Source: Chitinophagales bacterium
Lineage (GTDB): Bacteria; Bacteroidota; Bacteroidia; Chitinophagales; JADIYW01
NCBI GenBank assembly: GCA_019694955.1
Contig: JAIBAX010000045.1
Span: forward strand, 1 to 39,638
Direction of reading: 5' to 3'
DNA length: 39,638 nt
The notes under the pieces were generated by a model. The model had not been told where the DNA came from and did no database searches. It saw only the letters and a program-made list of their open reading frames with translations. The position numbers and the translations under genes are program-made. Shown piece after piece: positions 16,535-24,462 of the stretch (position 1 is the stretch's first letter; every line of letters starts with the position of its first letter).

Positions 16535-17048
16535 GATTACCTTTTCTTATCTTTTCTAAAAAACTATAAATCAGCATTGGACAAAAATATGATGATATTT
16601 AATAGATGAATGCGGATATTTGTCTACATTCCGATATGTCAGGAGACGATCTAATGTCCACCAACGCTCGAAAAAGTAATTAAATTGCGTTATATTCACC
16701 TAGTCTGCTTTTTGGTACAAAATAGCCATATCCTTTGATTAATCCCATTTCCAATATCTCTAGTATTCATAATTGTTCCTGTATAAAAGTAGGTAATTTT
16801 TACTATTTCTAATAATTTATTGGATGATTATAGTATCAACAAGTTTCACAATGAAGGCACTAAGTCCACAAAGGTGTCGGCACAATAACGTGTTAAAGCA
16901 GGATGATTTATAAAGCATTCCACTCCTGTTTTCGCGAAGACACTAAAACAGGGAATTGATTACTTTTGTGATTACCACTGTTTGCGCCAATGATGGGAGC
17001 GATACCGTGTATAAGCGGACAGCGTGCCCGGGCGCCCATGTGATGCTT
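16535..17048. other. Gene-poor spacer with several dispersed repeats
   Basis: No gene is supported. Visible elements are: at about 16619-16650 a word series ending CCGATATGTCAGGAG, related to 19175-19207 (CCGATATATCGGAAGG); at 16831-16885 and 16961-16975 a second copy of the repeat near the window start; and at 16998-17019 a 22-nt word that recurs inverted at 22931-22952 with two mismatches. The stretch thus acts as a collecting site for repeats between the channel gene and maf. Confidence 0.5.
16582..16589 (-). promoter_or_regulatory. Putative -7 box (TATTTTTG) for the potassium channel gene
   Basis: The complement of 16582-16589 is TATTTTTG, matching TAnnTTTG. It would give a leader of about 40 nt before the ATG at 16534. 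A -33 element is not evident. Confidence 0.3.
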
Positions 17049-17615
17049 TTACTGAAAACTCTTGAGTATCTGATACACCCTTGGAATGGGCAACCCCATA
17101 ACGTTATAAAAGCAGCCTTCAATCTTCTTGACGCCGATATAGCCAATCCATTCTTGTATGGCGTAGGCGCCTGCTTTGTCTAAGGGCTTGTATTTTTCGA
17201 CAAAAAAATCTATCTCTTCCGGGGTGATTTCGTTGAAATAAACGTTGGTGACATCTGAGAACTGATGTTTTGTATGATTAAAAGCAATGGTAACGCCTGT
17301 TACGACCTGATGCATTTTGCCGCTTAATCTGGCAAGTATCTTCTTTGCATCTTGCAGATCAATGGGTTTACCGATGATATCGCCATCTAAAATTACGACG
17401 GTATCTGCGGTAATGACAATTTTATGTGCTTTTATATGATTGGGAACGGCATGATACTTCAACTCAGAAAGATACTGAGGAACATCCATGGCGGTCAAAT
17501 TATCATCAAAGACTTCTTCCACATCCGGGCTATAGGTTTCAAAGGTAAATCCCGCACCCGCAAGCAGTTCCTTGCGTCTCGGTGACTGCGAACATAAAAC
17601 GATATTCGTGAACAT
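17049..17615 (-). CDS. maf: Maf-family nucleotide pyrophosphatase
   Basis: Maf proteins hydrolyse non-canonical or normal nucleoside triphosphates (dTTP/UTP in the YhdE type) in the cytoplasm and are linked to cell-division arrest or house-cleaning. The signature CSQSPRRKELLAGAGFTFE is at the very N-terminus. TADTVVILDGDIIGKP, ARLSGKMHQVVTGV and the closing DKAGAYAIQEWIGYIGVKKIEG with YNVMGLP are all present, giving a complete 188-residue enzyme. I chose ATG 17615 because it puts the signature where the family has it and leaves 1 nt after the UbiA stop; an upstream ATG at 17645 would overlap that gene. It is last in the minus-strand set running from ccmE. Confidence 0.92.
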   Translation of the reverse strand: MFTNIVLCSQSPRRKELLAGAGFTFETYSPDVEEVFDDNLTAMDVPQYLSELKYHAVPNHIKAHKIVITADTVVILDGDIIGKPIDLQDAKKILARLSGKMHQVVTGVTIAFNHTKHQFSDVTNVYFNEITPEEIDFFVEKYKPLDKAGAYAIQEWIGYIGVKKIEGCFYNVMGLPIPRVYQILKSFQ

Positions 17616-17616
17616 G

Positions 17617-18603
17617 TTACAAGAGATTAAAACCCAACAAATCAAAGAAGCTTAGGAATATCTTCGCCGCAGCGCCGTTATGCAGAAATATTAAAGTTGA
17701 TAGTCCAAATATCATGATGGACTTTAAGATATTGCTCAAGTAGCGAAAATCGAGTTTTGTGGCGGCGGTTCTCAGCTTCCATTGCAGGAATAAACTGGGC
17801 AATATCAGCAAGGCTATAACGATGGCAAGTCCTACGTAGAATTGATTTTCAATGAATAACACAAGGAATAATAGATAGATGACTATCAAGATGGCATTGA
17901 GGGCACTCACCAGCCATTTTGTCTTTTTTATGCCGAATGCTATGGGTATGCTATTACATCCATAATCGCTATCTCCTTCCATGTCTTCTGCGTCCTTGAT
18001 GATTTCCCGCATCAAGGTTGTCCAAAAGGCAAAAAAAGTGTACCCTATCAATGCTGAATAGGTGCCGAGATAAACGGTGGCCTGAATGGAATTCATATCG
18101 TGTACATGGTCTAAATCGAAAAATATGAGGATGGCGATGGTAAAGGCCGTACAAAAGCTGACGATTAAATTTCCCCAGAACAATGTCTTTTTTATAAAGT
18201 GTGCATAGAAAAACAAGAGTGCGACCATCATAACATGCAATACGCCGAGCTTGGTCATGTGCAATTTTTTGGCAATATAAAAACCGATGGCTACGCCTAT
18301 TAATGACAACGCAAAATAGAGATACCATGCGATTTTTTCGGACAAATGCTTGCCGATGATCACTTGATTGGGTTTGTTGATATTATCCATATCCACATCA
18401 TAGATATCGTTGACGATATAACCACCTGCTGCAATACACAAGGTGCTTATTATCAGCAAGGTGAACTGAAAATTTGTCAACATAGGGTCGATGAACAATG
18501 TTTCCAGCATGGGAACGTCGGTTATAGACCATCTACACAGGAACATGGTGGCAGCGATTATAAGGAGATTAACCGGTCTAATGATCTGAATACTTTTTAG
18601 CAT
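17617..18603 (-). CDS. UbiA-family prenyltransferase (geranylgeranylglycerol-phosphate geranylgeranyltransferase-like)
   Basis: The 328-residue membrane protein has about eight hydrophobic helices and both aspartate-rich motifs of the UbiA superfamily: NDIYDVDMD (residues 65-73) and DAEDMEGDSDYG in the second half. These bind magnesium and the prenyl diphosphate. In Bacteroidota, members in this gene context are usually annotated as geranylgeranylglycerol-phosphate geranylgeranyltransferase, but the acceptor has not been inferred from sequence here and quinone or other lipid acceptors remain possible. It sits 3 nt from the KdsC-like gene and 1 nt from maf, so the three are almost surely co-transcribed. 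Confidence 0.87.
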   Translation of the reverse strand: MLKSIQIIRPVNLLIIAATMFLCRWSITDVPMLETLFIDPMLTNFQFTLLIISTLCIAAGGYIVNDIYDVDMDNINKPNQVIIGKHLSEKIAWYLYFALSLIGVAIGFYIAKKLHMTKLGVLHVMMVALLFFYAHFIKKTLFWGNLIVSFCTAFTIAILIFFDLDHVHDMNSIQATVYLGTYSALIGYTFFAFWTTLMREIIKDAEDMEGDSDYGCNSIPIAFGIKKTKWLVSALNAILIVIYLLFLVLFIENQFYVGLAIVIALLILPSLFLQWKLRTAATKLDFRYLSNILKSIMIFGLSTLIFLHNGAAAKIFLSFFDLLGFNLL

Positions 18604-18606
18604 AAT

Positions 18607-19125
18607 TTATTGATTTAGGGTTGGCACCACCCATTTGTTTTGTAATTTAAGTATCATTTCTGCTATTTCGCGAACGCACCCTTTTCCGCCTTTATTTTTG
18701 CAAATATAATGTGCGATAGCTCGAACTTCGGGGCGAGCATCTGCCGGACAAAAGCGTACACCACAATGCAGCATACCGGAAATATCAGGGATATCGTCGC
18801 CAATATAGGCTACCTGCTCTGGAAGGATGTCGTTTTTTTGGAGGTATTCTTTCAGGACTTCCAGTTTATTGAACGTTTTATCGTAAATATCGCGGATGCC
18901 CAAATGGTTTAACCGACGAATAACGCCTACTGAACCGCCGCCTGTAATCACACATAGATAAAAATCTTGCTCCAATAAGACTTTAATGGCATATCCATCC
19001 AAAACATTCATTACCCGCAACATTTCCCCATTTTCGGCGCATATTATGGTATTATCTGTAAGCACGCCATCTACATCCATGATGATGCAGCGAATATTCT
19101 TCAGTTTTTGATATACGTTTTCCAT
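18607..19125 (-). CDS. KdsC-like HAD phosphatase (3-deoxy-D-manno-octulosonate-8-phosphate phosphatase family)
   Basis: The 172-residue size and the motif MDVDGVLTD (residues 16-24, nucleophile D17 and acid/base D19) define a C0-type HAD phosphatase of the KdsC group. VITGGGSVGV is motif II and YIGDDIPD is motif IV. KdsC removes phosphate from KDO-8-phosphate during lipopolysaccharide core synthesis; related enzymes act on other sugar acid phosphates, so the substrate is likely but not proven. The protein acts as a cytoplasmic tetramer in the family. UbiA follows by 3 nt; the DUF2520 gene lies 96 nt upstream, with a dispersed repeat between. Confidence 0.9.
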   Translation of the reverse strand: MENVYQKLKNIRCIIMDVDGVLTDNTIICAENGEMLRVMNVLDGYAIKVLLEQDFYLCVITGGGSVGVIRRLNHLGIRDIYDKTFNKLEVLKEYLQKNDILPEQVAYIGDDIPDISGMLHCGVRFCPADARPEVRAIAHYICKNKGGKGCVREIAEMILKLQNKWVVPTLNQ

Positions 19126-19221
19126 TTAAGTGGCAAAGGTAAGGAATAACCGATAATTGGCAAGTAGAAATGTTATTTGTCCACATCCCGATATATCGGA
19201 AGGTCATCGCAAGGTTGTTGC

Positions 19222-19989
19222 TTAATAATTTTGCTCAATGGAGTCTGACATTATCTTATATATTGTGCGAAGCATTTCGTGTACATCTAGTAAATGTAAA
19301 TGAGCAGCTATGGTTTTTAGGTCGTGTCTACGGGCTGGACCGGTTTGCGCATGAAAGGGAGACATTGTTTTCAATTTCTCTGCGGTTTCTTCGATCAGTG
19401 GTAGCAAAAGGTTAAAATCCAAATCATTCTCGTGACAATAGTTTTCTGCCAGCAACCAAAGGTGGTTGACAAAATTATTACTAAATACGGCTGCGATATG
19501 CATTTTTTGGCGCTCCATATCTGTGAGTTGCACCACTTTATCAGAAATCTTTGATGCCATATCTTTTAGAAAAGTCACTAACGCTACATCAGGACTATCA
19601 ATAATGATGGGAATATTTCTAAAATCCATATTCTTACCTTTGGTAAAGGTTTGCAATGGATAAAAAACGCCAGTTTTTATGCAAATATCTTTCAGCAGTG
19701 TTGACGACTTTGTTCCGGAAGTGTGAACCACCGGGATATTTACTTCCTTCAGAACATTGCCCATTTCTTCTATGGCATCATCTTTAACGGCAATGATGAC
19801 CATATTTGTTTGATGAAAGACGATGGGCTGATGTGTACTGACAAATGTTGCTTTCACCTGTTTTGCCAAGGTGCGGCCTTCAGGTTCATTTCTTGCAATG
19901 ATATACTCAATAGGCAGTTTATTCTCAAAGAATGCTTGTGCCAAGTGGTTGGCAACGTTTCCAGAGCCAATAATAGAAATATTAATCAT
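19222..19989 (-). CDS. DUF2520 / Rossmann-like domain protein
   Basis: The 255-residue protein opens with a nucleotide-binding Rossmann motif IIGSGNVANHLAQAF. A DUF2520-type C-terminal half follows, with GVFYPLQTFTKGK, AAVFSNNFVNHLW and the late motif TGPARRHDLKTIAAHL. The fold resembles F420- or NADP-dependent oxidoreductases and ketopantoate reductase relatives; the biological reaction is not established. The start ATG 19989 overlaps the end of the CcmF-like gene by 8 nt. In Bacteroidota this family often neighbours the KdsC-like, UbiA and maf genes, as it does here. Confidence 0.87.
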   Translation of the reverse strand: MINISIIGSGNVANHLAQAFFENKLPIEYIIARNEPEGRTLAKQVKATFVSTHQPIVFHQTNMVIIAVKDDAIEEMGNVLKEVNIPVVHTSGTKSSTLLKDICIKTGVFYPLQTFTKGKNMDFRNIPIIIDSPDVALVTFLKDMASKISDKVVQLTDMERQKMHIAAVFSNNFVNHLWLLAENYCHENDLDFNLLLPLIEETAEKLKTMSPFHAQTGPARRHDLKTIAAHLHLLDVHEMLRTIYKIMSDSIEQNY

Positions 19990-22408
19990 TCAGCGCATGT
20001 TGTGAAGGAAGTGCCCTGCCTTTATCCTTTACACGCTTTAATAAGCTGAGTATGGTGCCGATTACCATGATGAATGCTCCCAACCACAGGAAGTTTATCC
20101 AAGGGAAAATAATGGCTTTCATGATAATATACTTCGGCATTTTCTGCTCGACGGTGATCTCAAATTTTTGCTGTTCCGGGTCGATTCTCGTAAAGGAAAA
20201 TCTGGTATCCAGCCCTTCAATTTTCGCCGGAATGGAACTGGCGACATTGCCACGAATAAAATACTTAGGTTCTACCTGTTGTACACCATCCATGGTAATA
20301 ACACGCATTTTTGCACCTACAATAATGTCTCCGGGTTTAGTTTCGAATCCATCAGCAGTAGCAAAAGGGTCTATCGAATCCAAAATTGCGTAGCAACGAT
20401 TGGGTTTCATGGTATCACCTAAGGAGAGATTGAAAGATTCGATGATAAGGCTATCCGGTAAGGTGCCATCTTCTTTCAGCGGTGCGCTGGTAATATGTGT
20501 ATATAAGTCTTTATGGATTTGGTGCTTTGTATCGGGATTGGCGACATTCCCCTTTTTAGGGTTCATGATAATATTCGGCGCTAAAACGAAAGATTTCCCG
20601 GATGGCATTCCTTTTTTGGTTAATTTCTCATACTTAACTTTAAAAAAGATATTAGGTGCGCCAACCGAATCACCGATATAGGTCACTCGATATCCATTCA
20701 TTTCCTGCGGCTCATTCAAATAAAGGAGGATATTGTTTTCATTTTCTTCATTAGAAAATCCGGAACCATAGTTCAACCCAAATCTATTGAGGGAAACGAC
20801 TTCTTGTTTTGCCTGAGAAATAAGGATACCGACCAACATCAAGCCAAATCCCGCATGTGCAATGGATGCACCAGAAGAAGCTAATTTCCTTTTTTGTACC
20901 GCCAGCAAGTAGTATATATTTCCGGTAATGGCAAAAATGCCAAAGAACAACATGAGTATATAATCCGGACGAGTAATCTTATAGATAACTGAAAAAACTG
21001 CCGCAAAAATTATAGATATCGCCAAGCAGATGAGGATGCGGATACTAATTTTCTTAAAGTCTGTTTGTTTATACACAAAAAACTGGGCGATAGCCATTCC
21101 AAAACCAATGAGTATGGCGATCCAGATTTGTATATTATTGTAATGTGCTTTGATATTGGAGGGTTGCGCCAAATTCAGTCCTGTGAATTTATTCAATGCC
21201 GGAATAGATGTTACGCCAATGATATGTAATGCAGAAAATATGAATATCAGCGATCCTAGAAACAACCAGAATTCCCGTGAGGAGAGTGCTTCTTCTTTCT
21301 TTGGGTTGGGTATTTCTTTGTAACGTAAGATAAAAAGCACAACTGAAGGGATAATAAAGGCGAATATAGACACCATCAACAATCCGGACATCCCTAAATC
21401 TGTAAAAGAATGGACGGAAGAATCGCCTAAGACACCGCTTTTTGTAAGAAAAGACGAGTATTGTACTAAAATAAATGAGAGAAAAAACAAGAAATATGTT
21501 GCGGGCAATGAATAGCCGGTATGTCGGTAAGCGAGTAAGGTATGAACGCCCGCCACGAGGATGATCCAAGGGACGAGGGAAGCATTTTCTACAGGATCCC
21601 ATGCCCAGAAGCCGCCAAAATTCAACGCCTCATATGCCCATGCGCCACCCATTAATACGCCAGTACCTAAAACAGCCATGGCAAACAAGGCCCAAGGAAG
21701 TGCCGGCTTTATCCAAGAGTGATAGTCTCGTTTTAGCAATGAGGCAAAGGCATATGCAAAAGGTACGGCAGTAGCGGCAAACCCCAAAAACAACGTGGGC
21801 GGATGTATGACCATCCAATAATTTTGCAAGGAAGGATTTAGGCCTGAGCCATCCTCTGCCACATAATTCGGGTTCATTTGATAGATAGGAATTTGCATGA
21901 CGTCCTTCATCAAGGAAAACGGGGTACTGCCCAATTTATAATGGAAAATATAAATACCCAATTCCATTAATCCCAATAATATCTGTACCAGTGCCATGAT
22001 AGTCAGAACCGGGGCTTCCCATTTCCTTTCCCGGAAGATGAGTACCATTCCCAATATTGCTGTCCAGAACATCCACAGTAGCGTACTTCCCTCCTGTCCT
22101 TCCCAAAATGCGGCTAAGAGATACTTGAAGGGCAGGCTTTTTGAAGAATGCTGCCAGACGTACTTATACTCAAAGAAATGTCCCTGAATCATGGCGATTA
22201 GGGTAATTATTGCGCCGATGATAGATACGGCGTGAACAGTGAATGCCATTCTGCCCAACTTCTTCCAGCGTATTTCAGAAGTGGTATCTGAGGAGAAAGT
22301 CCCCAAAACATAGGACGCGAAGGCAATTAGCGCACTTACAAAAGAAAGGATGATTAAAAAATGTCCAAACTGACCATAGGAATTATGTACGATAGATGTG
22401 CTTTCCAT
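19982..22408 (-). CDS. ccmF: Cytochrome c-type biogenesis protein CcmF/CcsA (heme ligase)
   Basis: This large inner-membrane protein attaches heme to apocytochrome c in System I maturation. It has about 15 hydrophobic segments, the family motif FWEGQEGSTLLW (residues 101-112), the conserved histidine segment WMVIHPPTLFLGFA (198-211) and the WWD-type heme-handling motif GGFWAWDPVENASLVPW (265-281). A long periplasmic domain lies between about residues 530 and 765, before the last helix. At 808 residues it is longer than the classic enterobacterial CcmF. It begins directly after the CcmE stop (TAA then ATG) and overlaps DUF2520 by 8 nt. CcmA, B, C and CcmG/H are not in the window. Confidence 0.93.
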   Translation of the reverse strand: MESTSIVHNSYGQFGHFLIILSFVSALIAFASYVLGTFSSDTTSEIRWKKLGRMAFTVHAVSIIGAIITLIAMIQGHFFEYKYVWQHSSKSLPFKYLLAAFWEGQEGSTLLWMFWTAILGMVLIFRERKWEAPVLTIMALVQILLGLMELGIYIFHYKLGSTPFSLMKDVMQIPIYQMNPNYVAEDGSGLNPSLQNYWMVIHPPTLFLGFAATAVPFAYAFASLLKRDYHSWIKPALPWALFAMAVLGTGVLMGGAWAYEALNFGGFWAWDPVENASLVPWIILVAGVHTLLAYRHTGYSLPATYFLFFLSFILVQYSSFLTKSGVLGDSSVHSFTDLGMSGLLMVSIFAFIIPSVVLFILRYKEIPNPKKEEALSSREFWLFLGSLIFIFSALHIIGVTSIPALNKFTGLNLAQPSNIKAHYNNIQIWIAILIGFGMAIAQFFVYKQTDFKKISIRILICLAISIIFAAVFSVIYKITRPDYILMLFFGIFAITGNIYYLLAVQKRKLASSGASIAHAGFGLMLVGILISQAKQEVVSLNRFGLNYGSGFSNEENENNILLYLNEPQEMNGYRVTYIGDSVGAPNIFFKVKYEKLTKKGMPSGKSFVLAPNIIMNPKKGNVANPDTKHQIHKDLYTHITSAPLKEDGTLPDSLIIESFNLSLGDTMKPNRCYAILDSIDPFATADGFETKPGDIIVGAKMRVITMDGVQQVEPKYFIRGNVASSIPAKIEGLDTRFSFTRIDPEQQKFEITVEQKMPKYIIMKAIIFPWINFLWLGAFIMVIGTILSLLKRVKDKGRALPSQHALND

Positions 22409-22801
22409 TTATGCGGCTGCTTTTTGCATTTCGTTTTCGACATATTTAGAAGGGCATTTCATCAATATTTTCGATGCTTTGAACACCTCTCCTTCCATAT
22501 GTCCTGTTACGACAATTTTTTCGGAGCGTTCAATATCTCTTGGTTTTGCCCCTTTATACTCCACCATGCGTTGGTTACCTTTTTCATCAGCGATATAAAA
22601 AGAGAAATAATTTGGGTCTTTGAGCGGATTGTATTGCAGTGGTTTTTCCTTTACCAGTTTGCCGGCGACGACGATTTCGTTGCCTTTTTTTGCGGCTCTG
22701 GAGTTAAAATCCTCATACCTGCTAAAATTTCCCAACAGAGATACTAGCACGCCAATTAGCACCGCCACCATTACTAAAGCTAAGATATGTGTCTTCTTCA
22801 T
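22409..22801 (-). CDS. ccmE: CcmE-like heme chaperone, CxxxY variant
   Basis: CcmE takes heme from CcmC and passes it to CcmF at the periplasmic face. The 130-residue protein has an N-terminal anchor (ILALVMVAVLIGVLVSLLG), an OB-fold region with LVKEKPLQYNPLKDPNYFSF and YKGAKPRDIERSEKIVVTG, and at its end ILMKCPSKY. The heme-binding residue in enterobacterial CcmE is a histidine in an HxxxY motif; here it is cysteine C116 with Y120, the CxxxY variant described for archaea and some bacteria. I chose ATG 22801 over ATG 22816 because a -7-like box (complement of 22814-22821) would lie inside the longer gene and because MKKTH suits the anchor. It is followed immediately by ccmF. Confidence 0.9.
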   Translation of the reverse strand: MKKTHILALVMVAVLIGVLVSLLGNFSRYEDFNSRAAKKGNEIVVAGKLVKEKPLQYNPLKDPNYFSFYIADEKGNQRMVEYKGAKPRDIERSEKIVVTGHMEGEVFKASKILMKCPSKYVENEMQKAAA

Positions 22802-22813
22802 AAGATATGCTGG

Positions 22814-22821
22814 CAAAATTA
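22814..22821 (-). promoter_or_regulatory. Putative -7 box (TAATTTTG) of the ccmE-ccmF set
   Basis: The complement of 22814-22821 reads TAATTTTG, an exact TAnnTTTG match. It would start a transcript only a few nucleotides before ATG 22801, giving an almost leaderless message. No TTTG -33 element is found at the usual distance. Confidence 0.35.
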
Positions 22822-23040
22822 CGCTAAAATCACATATCGTTTATTAAACTAATTTTATTTAATCAATGGATACGTCATCAGGAAAAGGATGATGGGCATG
22901 CCCCCGTCCCTATCGGTTGGGGTCTTGTGTTCCGCTTGTACACGGTACCGCTGCACCCACTCATGCGGGCGGAGGTGGTTTATTCAATAGCATTGGAAAT
23001 AAATAAGTCGTTTATTCAGATCAATAGCGCATACTTCAAT
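22822..23040. other. Spacer with a GC-rich dispersed repeat
   Basis: No gene is seen. The part from about 22890 to 22976 is distinctly richer in G and C than its surroundings. It contains, in inverted orientation, the word shared with 16998-17019 (here 22931-22952). It marks the border between the ccm gene set and the AT-rich accessory island. Confidence 0.45.
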
Positions 23041-23274
23041 CTACCTTCGCTTTAATATGAACTCCGGCAGAATCCTTAATAGTTCAACTTTTAAAAATGA
23101 ACTAAGTTCAAGTTTTTCTTCCTTACTAAAACTATCTCCATAAAGATTGTAACCGTCTGCCATCCTTTCAATGTATTTCATATCATTACAGATACAGTAA
23201 TGAACATCCATCTTAAATACGCTACATTTAATTTGGTTGGTAAGTTTAAAACGATATCCCGCTTTCGTAATTTT
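23041..23274 (-). pseudogene. Out-of-frame coding continuation of the adjacent small secreted protein
   Basis: Read on the minus strand with a stop at 23041-23043, this stretch is open for 77 codons. It gives a protein-like sequence with FKLTNQIKCSVFKMDVHYC, DGYNLYGDSFSKEEKLEL and a natural-looking end LLRILPEFILKRR (written here in pieces). The frame is closed upstream by a TAG at 23275-23277. It overlaps the last codons of the gene ending at 23246, in a different frame. The simplest view is one gene of about 190 codons with a frameshift between 23248 and 23274. Alternatively it is a separate 56-codon gene from ATG 23211. Confidence 0.45.
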
Positions 23275-23614
23275 CTAATAAATTATCAATAATATTAGAG
23301 TATTTATCAATAACACTATCATAAGCAATTTTACCATTATATATAGCAACGGAATCCAAATAAGTTTTCCCATTACAACATTCAATTGTACCCCAATAAT
23401 TCCAAGAAGTATAATTTAAAATCTGTAGCTTGCTTATGGGAAGCGAATCAGCCATATAATAATAATACTTCTTTTTATAATGACTACCTGGATATTCTAT
23501 TTGAATAAGATAGGTGCTTTGACCAAGGCTCCAACCATAAAAGGTTATAATTATAAATAATGTCATTATATACCTTGGTAATAGTTCTTTCATTTTTTGT
23601 TTACATTTTACCAT
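23246..23614 (-). CDS. Small secreted hypothetical protein, probably truncated by a frameshift
   Basis: A hydrophobic signal (IMTLFIIITFYGWSLG) sits behind a basic start (MVKCKQKMKELLPR). The remaining 90 residues are rich in Tyr, Ser and Asn (PGSHYKKKYYYYMADS; CNGKTYLDSVAIYNGKIAYDS) and match no family I know. The reading frame ends at 23246, while the next frame stays open for another 70 codons, so the protein may be cut short. The real start is likely the ATG at 23593 (MKELLPRY) or the listed one. It is the last of a minus-strand run of small exported proteins, 20 nt downstream of the LRR lipoprotein. Confidence 0.6.
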   Translation of the reverse strand: MVKCKQKMKELLPRYIMTLFIIITFYGWSLGQSTYLIQIEYPGSHYKKKYYYYMADSLPISKLQILNYTSWNYWGTIECCNGKTYLDSVAIYNGKIAYDSVIDKYSNIIDNLLENYESGISF

Positions 23615-23634
23615 ACAATGTCAAATTCTTGCCT

Positions 23635-24375
23635 TCAAGGGTTGTAGAGATAGATAAATTTAATAAAAGATAAAGAATCCTTTAGTGTTGATTTATAGTC
23701 TTCAGTAAATTTATTCATTTCCAAATTTATTTGCTTTATGTTATGTAATTTAAAGACACATGGAGGGAGTTCTTTTAATTCATTTCCAATAAAACTTAAC
23801 ATAAATAGTTTCGGCAGGGTGCATATTGAATTCGGAATTTTGCTAATATTACAATATTCTACCGACAGAGATCCTAATTTTGAATAATTTAGACATTGAT
23901 TAAATAATAATTCCAAATTAATAGTTGGATTATATGATATGTCTATACTCTCTAAAGATTCCAAATCAATAAAAATTAAAGGTAATGTGTCTATGTTCGT
24001 ATTTATTAAGTTTACATGTCTTAGATTTTGGAGTGAAGCATTATTTGTCCATTTGATATTTGATAAATCTATGTCGCCAATGGTTAAACTATTCGGTTTT
24101 ACATAAATAATATCATCTAATATCTGAATTAGGCTATCTTTACCGATATTATAAATTCTCAATTCATTAAAATATATCTTTCTTTTAGCAATAAGTACTA
24201 TGTTCTTTTTAAAATTAGCTTGATCAATTATTAAAACAGGTCTAAAATACTCCTTGGCTGTTTTAGTCTTAATTCCCAACTTTTTAGTATTACATTGTAT
24301 CATAAATAATGAGAGCAATAGTAGTATAAATTTAATCCCAAAGGATGTTTTATGGATAAAAAAGGGATGACTCAT
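23635..24375 (-). CDS. Leucine-rich-repeat lipoprotein, paralogue 1
   Basis: The 246-residue protein has an N-terminal signal ending in a lipobox-like cysteine (FILLLLSLFMIQC). About six leucine-rich repeats follow from roughly residue 90 (for example LRHVNLINTNIDTLPLIF, LESIDISYNPTINL, LGSLSVEYCNISKIPNSI). LRR domains bind proteins; the partner is unknown. The gene immediately upstream at 24463-25173 encodes a close paralogue with the same ending KDSLSFxKFIYL, so the pair arose by tandem duplication. Base composition is very AT-rich compared with the ccm genes. The upstream sequence (24349-24449) recurs at 26121-26220 without an intact gene. An immunity-like role beside the RHS toxin is possible but unproven. 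Confidence 0.72.
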   Translation of the reverse strand: MSHPFFIHKTSFGIKFILLLLSLFMIQCNTKKLGIKTKTAKEYFRPVLIIDQANFKKNIVLIAKRKIYFNELRIYNIGKDSLIQILDDIIYVKPNSLTIGDIDLSNIKWTNNASLQNLRHVNLINTNIDTLPLIFIDLESLESIDISYNPTINLELLFNQCLNYSKLGSLSVEYCNISKIPNSICTLPKLFMLSFIGNELKELPPCVFKLHNIKQINLEMNKFTEDYKSTLKDSLSFIKFIYLYNP

Positions 24376-24449
24376 ATAATAAACTTTTGGTCGGGTATGA
24401 AAATACTTGTCATGATTGTTTGTAATGAGATGTGATCAATTTTGAATAT
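24349..24449. repeat. Repeat copy covering the 5' end of the LRR gene
   Basis: About 100 nt here (including AAACTTTTGGTCGGGTATGA and TTTTGAATATTTC) match 26121-26220 with scattered differences. The copy includes the first coding bases of the LRR gene and its upstream region. Confidence 0.7.
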
Positions 24450-24462
24450 TTCTGCAAAAACT

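Noticed and set aside
21189-21602. A 137-codon minus-strand frame within the CcmF-like gene
   Set aside because: It lies fully inside the ccmF coding sequence in another frame, whose own product is well supported by family motifs.
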